The notes below the pieces were generated by a model. The model saw only the letters and a list, made by a program, of their open reading frames with translations. It was not told the DNA's origin and searched no databases. Positions 1-9,996 of a DNA stretch of 64,000 nucleotides are shown here, in pieces. Source of the stretch: Burkholderia sp. Ax-1724 (GTDB lineage: Bacteria; Pseudomonadota; Gammaproteobacteria; Burkholderiales; Burkholderiaceae). Location of the stretch: NCBI RefSeq assembly GCF_011752995.1, contig NZ_VWWL01000017.1:123246-187245 (forward strand), read 5' to 3'. Both the position numbers and the translations under genes were made by a program. Numbering within the stretch: the first letter of the stretch is position 1; every line of letters begins with the position of its first letter.

Positions 1-115
1 CCGCGCCATGCGGCGCACCGTGGCGGCAAACCGTTGCCAGCTTGCCTGAAAACCCCGCATGAAACCAGGCTCGGGGCGAGGCTCCGAGCGATGCCAGGCC
101 GACATCATGTCAGGC

Positions 116-1000
116 TCAGACCGGCAAGTCGCAGGCCTGGATCAGGAACACGTTGTCGTCGCCGGCGCTGGTCGGCAGCCATACGAGATCGAGCCCGCCG
201 AATGCCGCCTCGACGTGCTCGCGCTCATTGCCGATCTCGACCACGAGCACGCCGTCGTCGGTCAGCCAGTGGCGTGCCTCGGCGATGATCCGGCGCACGA
301 TGTCCATGCCGTCCGCGCCGCCCGCGAGCGCCATTTCTGGCTCGTGCCTGTACTCGGCGGGCAGCGCTTGCATCGAGGTGGCGTTCACGTACGGCGGGTT
401 GCTGATGATCACATCGTAGCGGCGCTCGGCGAGCGGCGCGTACAGATCGCCTTCGAACAGCGCGATGCGCTCGTCGAGGTGGTAGTCCGCCACATTGCGC
501 CTCGCGACTTCGAGCGCGGGCGCGGACAGGTCGACCGCATCGACGTCGGCGTTCGGAAACGCGTGCGCGGCGAGAATCGCGAGGCAGCCGGAGCCGGTGC
601 ACAGTTCGAGCACCGCGCCGACCTGCTCGGGGTCTTCCACGTACGGTTGCAGGCCGTCCTGCAGCAGCTCGCCGATGAACGAGCGCGGCACGATCACGCG
701 CTCGTCGACGTGGAAGCGATAGCCGTGCATCCACGCTTCCTGCGTGATGTAGGCGGCCGGCACGCGTTCGGCGGCGCGCCGCTCGATCACCTTGAGCAGC
801 GCGTCGATTTCGGCCGTGGTCAGACGTGCATCGAGGAACGGATCGAGCAGATCGAGCGGCAGATGCAGCGTGTGCAGCACCAGATAAGCGGCTTCGTCGT
901 AGGCATTGGCCGAGCCGTGGCCGAACGACAGTTTGGCCTCGTTAAAGCGCGACACCGCGTAGCGCAGCAGGTCGCGAACGGTGGAAAACGGCAGCGTCAT
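116..1000 (-). CDS. prmB: Ribosomal protein L3 N5-glutamine methyltransferase PrmB
   Basis: SAM-dependent methyltransferase that modifies a glutamine of ribosomal protein L3 (HemK/PrmB family role, from family knowledge). The 294-residue product has a helical N-terminal domain, then a Rossmann fold with the SAM motif LELCTGSGC at residues 131-139 and the glutamine-binding NPPY motif at 201-204. The wording around NPPY (YVNATSMQALPAEYRHEP) is typical of PrmB rather than PrmC. The ATG is at 1000, and the gene lies 13 bases downstream of dapE on the same strand, so it is probably the last gene of the dap transcript. Length is normal for the family. Nothing unusual is seen. Confidence 0.95.
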   Translation of the reverse strand: MTLPFSTVRDLLRYAVSRFNEAKLSFGHGSANAYDEAAYLVLHTLHLPLDLLDPFLDARLTTAEIDALLKVIERRAAERVPAAYITQEAWMHGYRFHVDERVIVPRSFIGELLQDGLQPYVEDPEQVGAVLELCTGSGCLAILAAHAFPNADVDAVDLSAPALEVARRNVADYHLDERIALFEGDLYAPLAERRYDVIISNPPYVNATSMQALPAEYRHEPEMALAGGADGMDIVRRIIAEARHWLTDDGVLVVEIGNEREHVEAAFGGLDLVWLPTSAGDDNVFLIQACDLPV

Positions 1001-1013
1001 CGTAGGTCCCTCG

Positions 1014-2153
1014 TTACGCGATCAGTTGTTCGAGCACGCGGCGATACACGTTCTTCAGCGGCTCGATATGGGCGAGTTCGATATGTTCGTCGATCTTGTG
1101 GATGCTCGCGTTGAGCGGCCCGAACTCGATCACCTGCTTGCAGATACGCGCGATGAAGCGGCCGTCCGAGGTGCCGCCGGTGGTCGAGAGCTCGGGGTCC
1201 ACGCCGGTTTCGTCCTTGATCGCCTGCGCGAGCGCGTTCGACAGATCGCCGCGCGGCGTGAGGAACGGCAGGCCGCTCACGGTCCAGTGCAGATCGTAGT
1301 CGAGGTCGTGTTTGTCGAGAATCGCATGCACGCGTTGTTGCAGTCCCTCGACGGTGCTGGCGGTCGAGAAGCGGAAGTTGAACATCACGTCCGCATGGCC
1401 GGGAATCACGTTGGTCGCACCGGCGCCGCTGTGGACGTTCGAGACCTGCCAGGTGGTCGGCGGGAAGTATTCGTTGCCCTCGTCCCAGTGCTCGGCGACG
1501 AGTTCGGCAAGCGCGGGCGCGAGCAGATGCACGGGGTTTTTCGCCAGATGCGGATAGGCGATATGACCTTGCACGCCCTTGACGACGAGCTTGCCCGACA
1601 TCGAGCCGCGTCGGCCGTTCTTGACCGTGTCGCCGAAACGCACGCTCGACGTCGGCTCGCCGACGATGCAGTAGTCCATGCGCTCGCCGCGTTCCTGCAG
1701 CGCTTCGACCACCTTGACGGTGCCGTCGGTGGCGGGGCCTTCCTCGTCGCTTGTGATGAGGAAGGCGATCGAGCCGCGGTGTGCAGGATGCGCCGCGACG
1801 AATTCCTCGCTCGCGACCACGAAGCCCGCGATCGACGCTTTCATGTCCGCCGCGCCGCGGCCGTACAGCTTGCCGTCGCGCTGGGTCGGCTCGAACGGCG
1901 CCGAGTGCCACTGTTCGAGCGGGCCGGTCGGCACGACGTCGGTATGGCCGGCGAACGCGAGCAGCTTGCCCCCGCTGCCGTCGACGCCGCGCTTGACGGC
2001 CCACAGGTTGGTCACGCCGTTGGATTCGATCGTCTCGTGCTCGAAGCCGAGCGCGGCGAGGCGCTCGATCAGAAGACGCTGGCAATGCTGGTCGTCGGGC
2101 GTGACGGAAGCGCGGGCGATCAGTTGTTCGGTAAGGGCGAGGGTGCCGGACAT
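1014..2153 (-). CDS. dapE: Succinyl-diaminopimelate desuccinylase DapE
   Basis: Hydrolyses N-succinyl-L,L-diaminopimelate to L,L-diaminopimelate and succinate in the lysine/meso-DAP branch; a cytoplasmic di-zinc M20-family enzyme. The 379-residue product shows the metal-site motifs GHTDVVP (H70, D72), GRGAADMK (D103) and SDEEGP (E137/E138, general base and ligand), plus a C-terminal NASIHKIDEHI segment carrying the last histidine ligand. The frame is open further upstream, but I chose the ATG at 2153 because MSGTLALTEQLIARASVTPDD is the family N-terminus and the upstream codons would read through a strong terminator hairpin. It sits between an ArsC-like gene and prmB in a same-strand dap cluster. 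Confidence 0.97.
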   Translation of the reverse strand: MSGTLALTEQLIARASVTPDDQHCQRLLIERLAALGFEHETIESNGVTNLWAVKRGVDGSGGKLLAFAGHTDVVPTGPLEQWHSAPFEPTQRDGKLYGRGAADMKASIAGFVVASEEFVAAHPAHRGSIAFLITSDEEGPATDGTVKVVEALQERGERMDYCIVGEPTSSVRFGDTVKNGRRGSMSGKLVVKGVQGHIAYPHLAKNPVHLLAPALAELVAEHWDEGNEYFPPTTWQVSNVHSGAGATNVIPGHADVMFNFRFSTASTVEGLQQRVHAILDKHDLDYDLHWTVSGLPFLTPRGDLSNALAQAIKDETGVDPELSTTGGTSDGRFIARICKQVIEFGPLNASIHKIDEHIELAHIEPLKNVYRRVLEQLIA

Positions 2154-2180
2154 GGATTCAGTGCAAACCACTTTGAAATG

Positions 2181-2218
2181 AAAAAATGCCGGCTGGCGGT
2201 GTTTCACCGCAGCCGGCA
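2181..2218 (-). terminator. Rho-independent terminator upstream of dapE
   Basis: On the minus strand the stem tgccggct-gcggtg pairs with caccgc-agccggca (positions 2187-2218, one bulged base, loop GAAA) and is followed by six T residues (the A-run at 2181-2186 on the plus strand). It lies after the ArsC-like gene and before dapE, so it should end or attenuate the dapC-dapD transcript and implies that dapE-prmB has some transcription of its own. Confidence 0.75.
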
Positions 2219-2327
2219 ACAGCCTTGGAACGACGCGGCGCGCGGCCGCGCGTTCGACTACCGGGTGCCCGGTTGTGCCTGGACATGGCGCGTGAGCCTC
2301 GGGTAGCCGAGGCAAGCGCCAGCACAT

Positions 2328-2692
2328 TCAGGCAAACAGCGCCGCGTAGTCGTCCGCCGAAAAGCCGAGCGATTTCACGCGCCCGTTGACGACGAGCACG
2401 GGCCGCTTGATGACCGACGGCTTGTGGATCATCAAGGTAATGGCGCCCGGCTGCGTTTCCGCAGCCGCCTTCATGTCGTCGGACAGGCCGCGCCACGTCG
2501 TGCCGCGGCGGTTCAGCAGCGCGTCGAGCTTGACGTCCTTGAGCCAGTCCTGCACGAGCGGCTCGGTGACGCCGGCCTTCTTGAAGTCGTGAAACTCGAA
2601 CTCGACGCCGTGCTCTTCGAGCCACACGCGCGCTTTCTTCACGGTGTCGCAGTTCGGAATGCCGTAGACGACGGTTTTGTTGCCGCGCGCCA

Positions 2693-2693
<1 letters not shown>
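2328..2693 (-). CDS. ArsC/Spx-family thioredoxin-fold protein (YffB-like)
   Basis: A 121-residue thioredoxin-fold protein of the ArsC/Spx superfamily. It opens with VVYGIPNCDTVKKAR, where C15 is the only active-site cysteine, and has the family tail RPVLVV followed by a short C-terminal helix. Members annotated as 'arsenate reductase' of this YffB type lack the partner residues of true arsenate reductases, so arsenic resistance should not be assumed; a glutathione-dependent thiol reductase role is usual speculation. The ATG at 2693 overlaps the last base of the dapD stop codon, so the two are translationally coupled. Its fixed position inside the dap cluster suggests an accessory role there, but this is inference. 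Confidence 0.85.
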
Positions 2694-3520
<827 letters not shown>

Positions 3521-3577
3521 AGGCGTGATTTTCTGAAGGGTTGAAGTCTGAAGAAGGGGATGCGGCTCAGGCTGCAC

Positions 3578-4798
3578 TCAGTGGCCGCCGAGCGACCGGC
3601 AAAATTCGACGATCCGCTGCGCGCCTTCGGTGCATTCGTCGACATCGGCAACGAGCGCGAGGCGCACGAAATTGCGGCCGGGGTTCACGCCGTGCGCGGT
3701 GCGCGCAAGGAACGAGCCCGGCAGGACCGTCACATTATAGTCGGCGTAGAGGCGCCGGGCGAACTCGGTGTCCGAGAGGCCGGTGCGCTCGACGTTGGCC
3801 CACAGGTAGAACGCGGCGTCGGGCAGGCGCACGTCGAGCGCCTCGGCGAGCATCGGCGTAACCGTGGTGAACTTCTGCAGGTATTTCGCGCGGTTCTCGC
3901 GCACGTGCGTCTCGTCGTTCCAGGCGGCGACGCTCGCGCTCTGGAACACGGTCGAGAGCGCCGCGCCGTGGTACGTGCGATACAGCAGGAAGGCCTTGAG
4001 AATCTGCGCGTCGCCGGCGACGAAGCCCGAGCGCATGCCCGGCACGTTCGAGCGCTTCGACAGGCTCGACAGCATGATGAGGCGCTCGAAGCCGCGGCCG
4101 AGCCGGTGGGCCGCTTCGAGGCCGCCGAGCGGCGGTTTTGCTTCGTCGAAATAGATTTCCGAGTAGCACTCGTCCGAGGCGATCACGAAGCCGTAGCGGT
4201 CCGACAGCGCGAACAGCTCGCGCCAGTCGTCGAGCGTGAGCACGGCGCCGGTCGGATTGCCGGGCGAGCAGACGTAGAGCAGTTGCGTGTGGGCCCAGAC
4301 CTCGGCGGGCACCGTCGAGTAGTCGCAGGCGAAGTTGCGCGCCGGGTCGCTGTTGACGAAATACGGCTGCGCGCCGCCGAGCAGCGCCGCGCCTTCGTAG
4401 ATTTGATAGAACGGGTTCGGACAGAGTACGATCGCAGGCTCTCCGCTGGCATCGCGGCGCGGATTCAGCACCGTCTGCGCGAGCGCGAACAGCGCCTCGC
4501 GCGAGCCCGACACCGGCAGCACTTCGGTGGCCGGATCGAGCGGCGGCAGGTGATAGCGCCGCGCGACCCATTGCGCGATCGACTCGCGCAGCGGCGCCGA
4601 GCCGAGCGTGGCCGGATAGGCGGCGAGGCCGCCGAGCGAATTCACGACGGCCTCGCGGATCAGCGCGGGCGTCGGATGTTTCGGCTCGCCGATGCCGAAG
4701 CTGATGTGCGCGAGGCCGGCCGGCGGCGTGACGTCCTTGAAAAGCGCGCGCAGCTTTTCGAACGGATAGGTCTGAAGGGAGTCGAGTAGCGGATTCAC
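3578..4798 (-). CDS. dapC: Succinyldiaminopimelate transaminase DapC
   Basis: PLP-dependent class I/II aminotransferase that makes N-succinyl-L,L-diaminopimelate from the keto intermediate. The 406-residue product carries YPATLGSAPLRESIAQW, CSPGNPTG at 177-184, the SDECYSEIYFDE segment, PLP lysine K248 in SSLSKRSNVPGMRSGF, and the C-terminal arginine region NFVRLALV. The GTG at 4798 (VNPLLDSLQTYPFEKL) is preferred because family members start here; the open frame upstream is proline/arginine-rich and unlike the enzyme. It is the first gene of the dap cluster, and its linkage to dapD and dapE supports the DapC assignment over other aminotransferases. Confidence 0.93.
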   Translation of the reverse strand: MNPLLDSLQTYPFEKLRALFKDVTPPAGLAHISFGIGEPKHPTPALIREAVVNSLGGLAAYPATLGSAPLRESIAQWVARRYHLPPLDPATEVLPVSGSREALFALAQTVLNPRRDASGEPAIVLCPNPFYQIYEGAALLGGAQPYFVNSDPARNFACDYSTVPAEVWAHTQLLYVCSPGNPTGAVLTLDDWRELFALSDRYGFVIASDECYSEIYFDEAKPPLGGLEAAHRLGRGFERLIMLSSLSKRSNVPGMRSGFVAGDAQILKAFLLYRTYHGAALSTVFQSASVAAWNDETHVRENRAKYLQKFTTVTPMLAEALDVRLPDAAFYLWANVERTGLSDTEFARRLYADYNVTVLPGSFLARTAHGVNPGRNFVRLALVADVDECTEGAQRIVEFCRSLGGH

Positions 4799-5167
4799 GA
4801 GCGGGTCGGGCCTGGGCGAAGATGAACGCGGACGGATGGAAAGCCGGGCACGCGCGCCGGAAGACGGGCAGCGCATGAAAAAACGTGTTTCATGCACCCG
4901 GCGAGCAGGCCGCGATGGACAGCGACGGCGAAGCGCCGATTATAGCGTGGCATGTCGGCGGCGCGGCGGCCGGCGGGCAAAGCGGGGCGCTCACGGGCGC
5001 GGACGGTTTGCGCCGCAACAGGAACGTCGCGAACCCCTTACGGTTCGCGCAACAGAACACGCAGGAACAGCCATGTACGCAGCAATCGCAGCAATGCACG
5101 CAGCCATTCACGAGGCCGCCGGACGAAACCGGCGCGCCGCCAGCCGAATCACCCGGAGCCCCGCCGT
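4799..5167. other. Intergenic region between divergent dapC and DMT transporter
   Basis: This 369-base region separates divergently transcribed genes and must hold the promoters of both. The minus strand reads TATAAT at 4944-4939, a possible -10 for dapC, without a convincing -35 at 16-18 bases. No supported gene is seen; the open frames here are GC-driven. Confidence 0.4.
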
Positions 5168-6103
5168 ATGAGCAACTGGCTTCGCAACGGCTGGCCGACC
5201 CTCGCGATCATGCTGGGCGCGTCGGTATGGGGCATGGTCTGGTATCCGCTGCGCATGCTGGCCGCGCTCGGCGTGACCGGCAGCGCCGCGAGCGCGCTCA
5301 CGAGCGGCGCCGGCTGCCTGTTCGTGTTGCTCGTGCGGCGCCGCGCGCTGAAAACGGTGCGCTGGCACTGGCTGCTGCCCGCGCTCGCACTTGCCGCGGG
5401 CATCACGAATCTCGGCTTCGTCTGGGGCGCGATCCACGGCCAGGTGATGCGCGTGCTGCTGCTGTTTTATCTGACGCCCGCGTGGACCGCGCTGTTCGCG
5501 CACTTCATCCTGCATGAGCGGCTCACGTGGCCGGGCGCGGCGCTCGCCGCGCTGTCGCTCGCCGGGGCGATGGCGATGCTGTGGTCGCCGCGGCTCGGCA
5601 TTCCGCTGCCCGGCAATCCTGCCGAATGGGCGGGCCTCGCGGGCGGCATGGGCTTCGCGATGAGCAACGTGCTGATCCTGAAGACGAGCCGCGTGCTGCC
5701 GGACATGAAGCCCGAAATGCGCACCGCGACGATCTTCGGCGGCGCGGCGCTGCTCGGTGCCTGCGCCGCGCTGTTCGAGCCGATGCCGGCGCCGCCCGCC
5801 GGCGCCCATCCCGGCACCGTGGCGTTACTGGTGCTCGGGCTCGGTCTGCTGCTCGCCTCGAACAATATGCTCGTGCAATACGGGCTCGCGCGCGTGCCGG
5901 CCAATCGCGCGTCGATCATCATGCTGTTCGAGCTGGTCGTGACGGCGCTTTCGGCGTGGCTCTTCGCGGGCGAGGTGCCGGGCCCGCGCGAATGGGCCGG
6001 CGGCGCCTGCATCGTGCTGGCCTCGGTGCTTTCCAGCTGGGTGCATCGCCCGAAGACGGCGCCGCCCGATCCGGCCATCGCGGACATGAGCGCGCCCGGC
6101 TAG
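5168..6103 (+). CDS. DMT-family (EamA) inner-membrane transporter
   Basis: A 311-residue, strongly hydrophobic protein with about ten membrane segments arranged as two EamA repeats (first SVWGMVWYPLRMLAALGVTG, second from about residue 155, EWAGLAGGMGFAMSNVLIL). It keeps the family hallmarks LLLFYLTPAWTALFAHFIL and the C-terminal NRASIIMLFELVVTALSAWL. DMT proteins usually export amino acids or other small metabolites; the substrate cannot be told from sequence. The ATG at 5168 begins MSNWLRNGWPTLAIM; upstream in-frame codons are arginine-rich and not plausible. It stands alone, divergent from dapC and 261 bases before smc. Confidence 0.88.
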   Translation: MSNWLRNGWPTLAIMLGASVWGMVWYPLRMLAALGVTGSAASALTSGAGCLFVLLVRRRALKTVRWHWLLPALALAAGITNLGFVWGAIHGQVMRVLLLFYLTPAWTALFAHFILHERLTWPGAALAALSLAGAMAMLWSPRLGIPLPGNPAEWAGLAGGMGFAMSNVLILKTSRVLPDMKPEMRTATIFGGAALLGACAALFEPMPAPPAGAHPGTVALLVLGLGLLLASNNMLVQYGLARVPANRASIIMLFELVVTALSAWLFAGEVPGPREWAGGACIVLASVLSSWVHRPKTAPPDPAIADMSAPG

Positions 6104-6364
6104 CGCAACGGCCATCACGATTGCGACGGCCGTGCCGGCTAGCGCGGGGGCGGTAGAAGGCGGTAAGAATCGTCCACGTGCGATGGTATGATTCCCCCTC
6201 ATTAGCCGGCGCGCGCTCGAACCTGAGTACTCGAGCACATGCAGCCGGCACCCGTATCGCGAAGGCATCGCGAGGATGCACGGCCTGTTCCGCCCCGGCG
6301 GCGAACGCTCCGTGCCGCGCCGCGAGCCACCTATCACTTCTCCTTTTCAAACAGCGAAATCGCC

Positions 6365-9300
6365 GTGCGTCTGACCTCGATCAAACTCGCTGGCTTCAAA
6401 TCCTTCGTCGATCCCACGCATTTCCAGGTTCCGGGCCAGTTAGTTGGCGTGGTCGGGCCGAACGGGTGCGGCAAATCCAACATCATCGACGCCGTGCGCT
6501 GGGTGCTCGGCGAATCGCGTGCCTCCGAGTTGCGCGGCGAGTCGATGCAGGACGTGATCTTCAACGGCTCGACTGCCCGCAAGCCCGGCAGCCGCGCGAG
6601 CGTCGAACTCGTGTTCGACAATGCGGACGGCCGCGCCGCCGGCCAGTGGGGCCAGTATGCCGAGATCGCCGTGAAGCGCGTGCTGACGCGCGACGGCACC
6701 TCGAGCTACTACATCAACAATCTGCCGGCACGCCGCCGCGACATCCAGGACATCTTCCTCGGCACGGGCCTCGGGCCGCGCGCCTACGCGATCATCGGCC
6801 AGGGCATGATCGCGCGGCTGATCGAGGCGAAGCCCGAAGAACTGCGCGTGTTCCTCGAAGAAGCCGCGGGCGTCTCGAAGTACAAGGAACGCCGCCGCGA
6901 GACCGAGAACCGTCTGCACGACACGCGTGAGAATCTGACGCGCGTCGAGGACATTGTCCGCGAACTCGGCTCGAACCTCGAAAAGCTCGAGGCGCAGGCG
7001 GTCGTCGCGACGCGTTATCGCGAGCTGCAAAGCGACGGCGAGGAAAAGCAGCGTCTGCTGTGGCTGCTGCGCAAGAACGAGGCGGCCGGCGAGCAGCAGC
7101 GCCAGCAGCGCGCGATCGAACAGGCACAGATCGACCTCGAGGCGCAAACCGCGAAGCTGCGCGAAGTCGAGGCGGAACTCGAAACGCTGCGCGTCGCGCA
7201 TTACTCGGCGAGCGATGCGATGCAGGGCGCGCAAGGCGCGCTCTACGAAGCCAACGCCGAGGTGAGCCGGCTCGAAGCGGAGATCCGCTTCATCGTCGAA
7301 TCGCGCAACCGCGTGCAGGCGCAGATCGCCGCGCTGACTGCGCAGCGCGAGCAATGGCAGGCGCAGGCCGGCAAGGCACAGGACGATATCGCCGACGCCG
7401 AGGAGCAACTGGCCGTCGCCGAAGAAAAAGCCGCGCTCGCCGAAGAGGACGCCGCCGCGAAGCACGACGCGCTGCCCGCGCTCGAAGCGCGCTGGCGTGA
7501 TGCGCAGGCCGAACTGAACACCGAGCGCGGCGGCATCGCGCAAACCGAGCAGGCGCTCAAGCTCGAAGCCGCGCATCAGCGCAATGCCGATCAGCAGTTG
7601 CAGCAGTTGCAGCAGCGTCACGAGCGGCTCAAATCGGAAGCGGGCGGTCTCGACGCGCCCGACGAAGCGCAGCTCGAAGAGTTGCGCATGCAGCTCGCCG
7701 AGCACGAGGAAATTCTGCACGACGCGCAAGGCCGTCTCGCCGAGGCGCAGGAAACCCTGCCGCGTCTGGATGCCGAGCGCCGCGCCGCGCAGGAGCGCGT
7801 GCAGGCCGAAAGCGCGCAGATTCATCAGCTCGACGCGCGTCTCGCCGCGCTCAGGCAATTGCAGGAGAACGTGCAGACCGAGGGCAAGATCCAGCCGTGG
7901 CTCGACAGGCACGAACTGGGCGGCCTGCCGCGTCTGTGGAAGAAGCTGCACGTCGAAGCGGGTTGGGAAGCCGCGCTCGAAGCGGTGCTGCGCGAGCGTC
8001 TGGCCGCGCTCGAAGTGTCGAACCTCGACTGGGTCAAGGCGTTCGCCACCGACGCGCCGCCCGCCAAGCTCGCCTTCTACGCGCCGCCGGCGGCCAGCCA
8101 GGCGGCCGCCGCGCCGGCCGCGCTGCGGCCGTTGCTGGCGCTCGTGCGGATCGACGATGCGGGCATCCGCGCGGTGCTCAACGACTGGCTCGGCCTCACG
8201 TTCGTCGCCGACGACCTGCAACAGGCGCTCGCGATGCGCTCGCAACTGCCGGAAGGCGGCGCGTTCGTCGTCAAGGCGGGGCATGTGGTTACGCGCGTCG
8301 GCGTGCAGTTGTATGCGGCCGATTCCGAACAGGCCGGCATGCTCGCGCGTCAGCAGGAAATCGAAAACCTCGGCCGCCAGGTGCGCGCGCAGGCGCTGCT
8401 CGCCGACGAGGCAAAGGCCGCCGCGATCCGCGCCGAAGCCGCGCATACGCAGGCCGCGCAGGCGCTGAGCGACGCGCGCCAGCAGGCCGAGCGCGCGACG
8501 CAGCGTGTCCACGCGTTGCAGATGGACGTGCTCAAGCTCACCCAGGCGCACGAGCGCTACACGCAGCGCAGCACGCAGATTCGCGAGGAACTCGAAGAGA
8601 TCGCCGCGCAGATCGACGAGCAGCGCGCGCTGCGCGCGGAATCGGAAGCGAATTTCGAGCGTCACGACGGCGAACTCGCCGAGTTGCAGGCGCGCTTCGA
8701 GGATCATCAACTGGCGTTCGAAGCACTCGACGAAACGCTCACGAGCGCGCGCGGCGACGTGCGCGACCTCGACCGTGCCGCCACCGATGCGCGCTTTGCC
8801 GCGCGCAACATGGCGAACCGCATCGACGAACTGAAGCGCAGCATCCAGGTCGCGCACGAGCAGAGCGAGCGCGTCGCGGGCTCGCTCGAAGACGCGCGCG
8901 CCGAACTCGAAACGATCAACGAGCAGACCGCGCATACCGGCCTGCAGGATGCGCTCGACATCCGCACCGCGAAGGAAGAGGCGCTGCGCGCCGCGCGCAT
9001 CGAACTCGACGACCTCACCTCGAAGCTGCGCGCGGCCGACGAAACGCGCCTGAGCACCGAGCGCGCGCTGCAGCCGCTGCGCGACCGCATCAACGAATTG
9101 CAACTGAAGGAACAGGCTGCGCGGATCAACGGCGAGCAGTTCGTCGAGCAACTGGTCGCGGCCGGCGTCGACGAAGCCGAGTTGCAGACGAGGCTCACGC
9201 CGGACATGAAGCCGTCGTACCTGCAGGGCGAAGTCACGCGCATCAACAACGCGATCGTCGCGCTCGGGCCCGTCAACATGGCCGCGCTCGACGAACTGAA

Positions 9301-9883
9301 GGCCGCGACCGAGCGCAAGAGCTTCCTCGATTCGCAGTCGGCCGACCTGACGAGCGCGATCGAAACGCTCGAAGACGCGATCCGCAAGATCGACGCCGAA
9401 ACGCGCACGCTTCTGCAAAGCACCTTCGACGAAGTGAACCGTCATTTCGGCGAACTGTTCCCGCGTCTGTTCGGCGGCGGTCAGGCCAAGCTCATCATGA
9501 CCGGCGACGAAATTCTCGATGCCGGCGTGCAGGTGATGGCGCAGCCGCCGGGCAAGAAGAATTCGACGATTCACCTGCTGTCGGGCGGCGAGAAAGCGCT
9601 GACCGCGACCGCGCTCGTGTTCGCGATGTTCCAGCTGAATCCGGCGCCGTTCTGTCTGCTCGACGAAGTGGACGCGCCGCTCGACGACGCCAACACCGAG
9701 CGTTTCGCGAACCTCGTGCGCGCGATGTCGGACAAGACCCAGTTCCTGTTCATCTCGCACAACAAGATCGCGATGGAAATGGCGCAGCAACTGATCGGCG
9801 TGACGATGCAGGAGCAGGGCGTGTCGCGGATCGTCGCGGTCGACATGGAAACGGCGGCCGGTTTCGCCCAGAATATCGTTTAA
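6365..9883 (+). CDS. smc: Chromosome segregation/condensation ATPase SMC
   Basis: SMC ATPase that compacts and helps segregate the chromosome together with ScpA and ScpB, acting as a coiled-coil dimer. The 1172-residue product has an N-terminal head with Walker A GPNGCGKS (residues 31-38), long heptad-like coiled coils of E/Q/A/R-rich sequence (about 170-500 and 660-1000), a hinge around 520-640 (KIQPWLDRHELGGLPRLWKK through FVVKAGHVVTRVGVQLY), and a C-terminal head with signature LSGGEKAL (from about 1072) and Walker B CLLDEVD (1097-1103). The start is GTG at 6365, giving MRLTSIKLAGFKSFVDPT; an upstream ATG would add a non-homologous basic leader. It is followed 113 bases later by zipA. Confidence 0.97.
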   Translation: MRLTSIKLAGFKSFVDPTHFQVPGQLVGVVGPNGCGKSNIIDAVRWVLGESRASELRGESMQDVIFNGSTARKPGSRASVELVFDNADGRAAGQWGQYAEIAVKRVLTRDGTSSYYINNLPARRRDIQDIFLGTGLGPRAYAIIGQGMIARLIEAKPEELRVFLEEAAGVSKYKERRRETENRLHDTRENLTRVEDIVRELGSNLEKLEAQAVVATRYRELQSDGEEKQRLLWLLRKNEAAGEQQRQQRAIEQAQIDLEAQTAKLREVEAELETLRVAHYSASDAMQGAQGALYEANAEVSRLEAEIRFIVESRNRVQAQIAALTAQREQWQAQAGKAQDDIADAEEQLAVAEEKAALAEEDAAAKHDALPALEARWRDAQAELNTERGGIAQTEQALKLEAAHQRNADQQLQQLQQRHERLKSEAGGLDAPDEAQLEELRMQLAEHEEILHDAQGRLAEAQETLPRLDAERRAAQERVQAESAQIHQLDARLAALRQLQENVQTEGKIQPWLDRHELGGLPRLWKKLHVEAGWEAALEAVLRERLAALEVSNLDWVKAFATDAPPAKLAFYAPPAASQAAAAPAALRPLLALVRIDDAGIRAVLNDWLGLTFVADDLQQALAMRSQLPEGGAFVVKAGHVVTRVGVQLYAADSEQAGMLARQQEIENLGRQVRAQALLADEAKAAAIRAEAAHTQAAQALSDARQQAERATQRVHALQMDVLKLTQAHERYTQRSTQIREELEEIAAQIDEQRALRAESEANFERHDGELAELQARFEDHQLAFEALDETLTSARGDVRDLDRAATDARFAARNMANRIDELKRSIQVAHEQSERVAGSLEDARAELETINEQTAHTGLQDALDIRTAKEEALRAARIELDDLTSKLRAADETRLSTERALQPLRDRINELQLKEQAARINGEQFVEQLVAAGVDEAELQTRLTPDMKPSYLQGEVTRINNAIVALGPVNMAALDELKAATERKSFLDSQSADLTSAIETLEDAIRKIDAETRTLLQSTFDEVNRHFGELFPRLFGGGQAKLIMTGDEILDAGVQVMAQPPGKKNSTIHLLSGGEKALTATALVFAMFQLNPAPFCLLDEVDAPLDDANTERFANLVRAMSDKTQFLFISHNKIAMEMAQQLIGVTMQEQGVSRIVAVDMETAAGFAQNIV

Positions 9884-9996
9884 GTTAAAGCCTGCGCGGG
9901 CGTCCGCGTTCAGCGCAGCGGCTTGCAGTGCAAGCCGCGCGGAACGGGCAGCGGACGCAGGGCCGCGCGGATAGAAGAATTGCTGATGGAGCATGC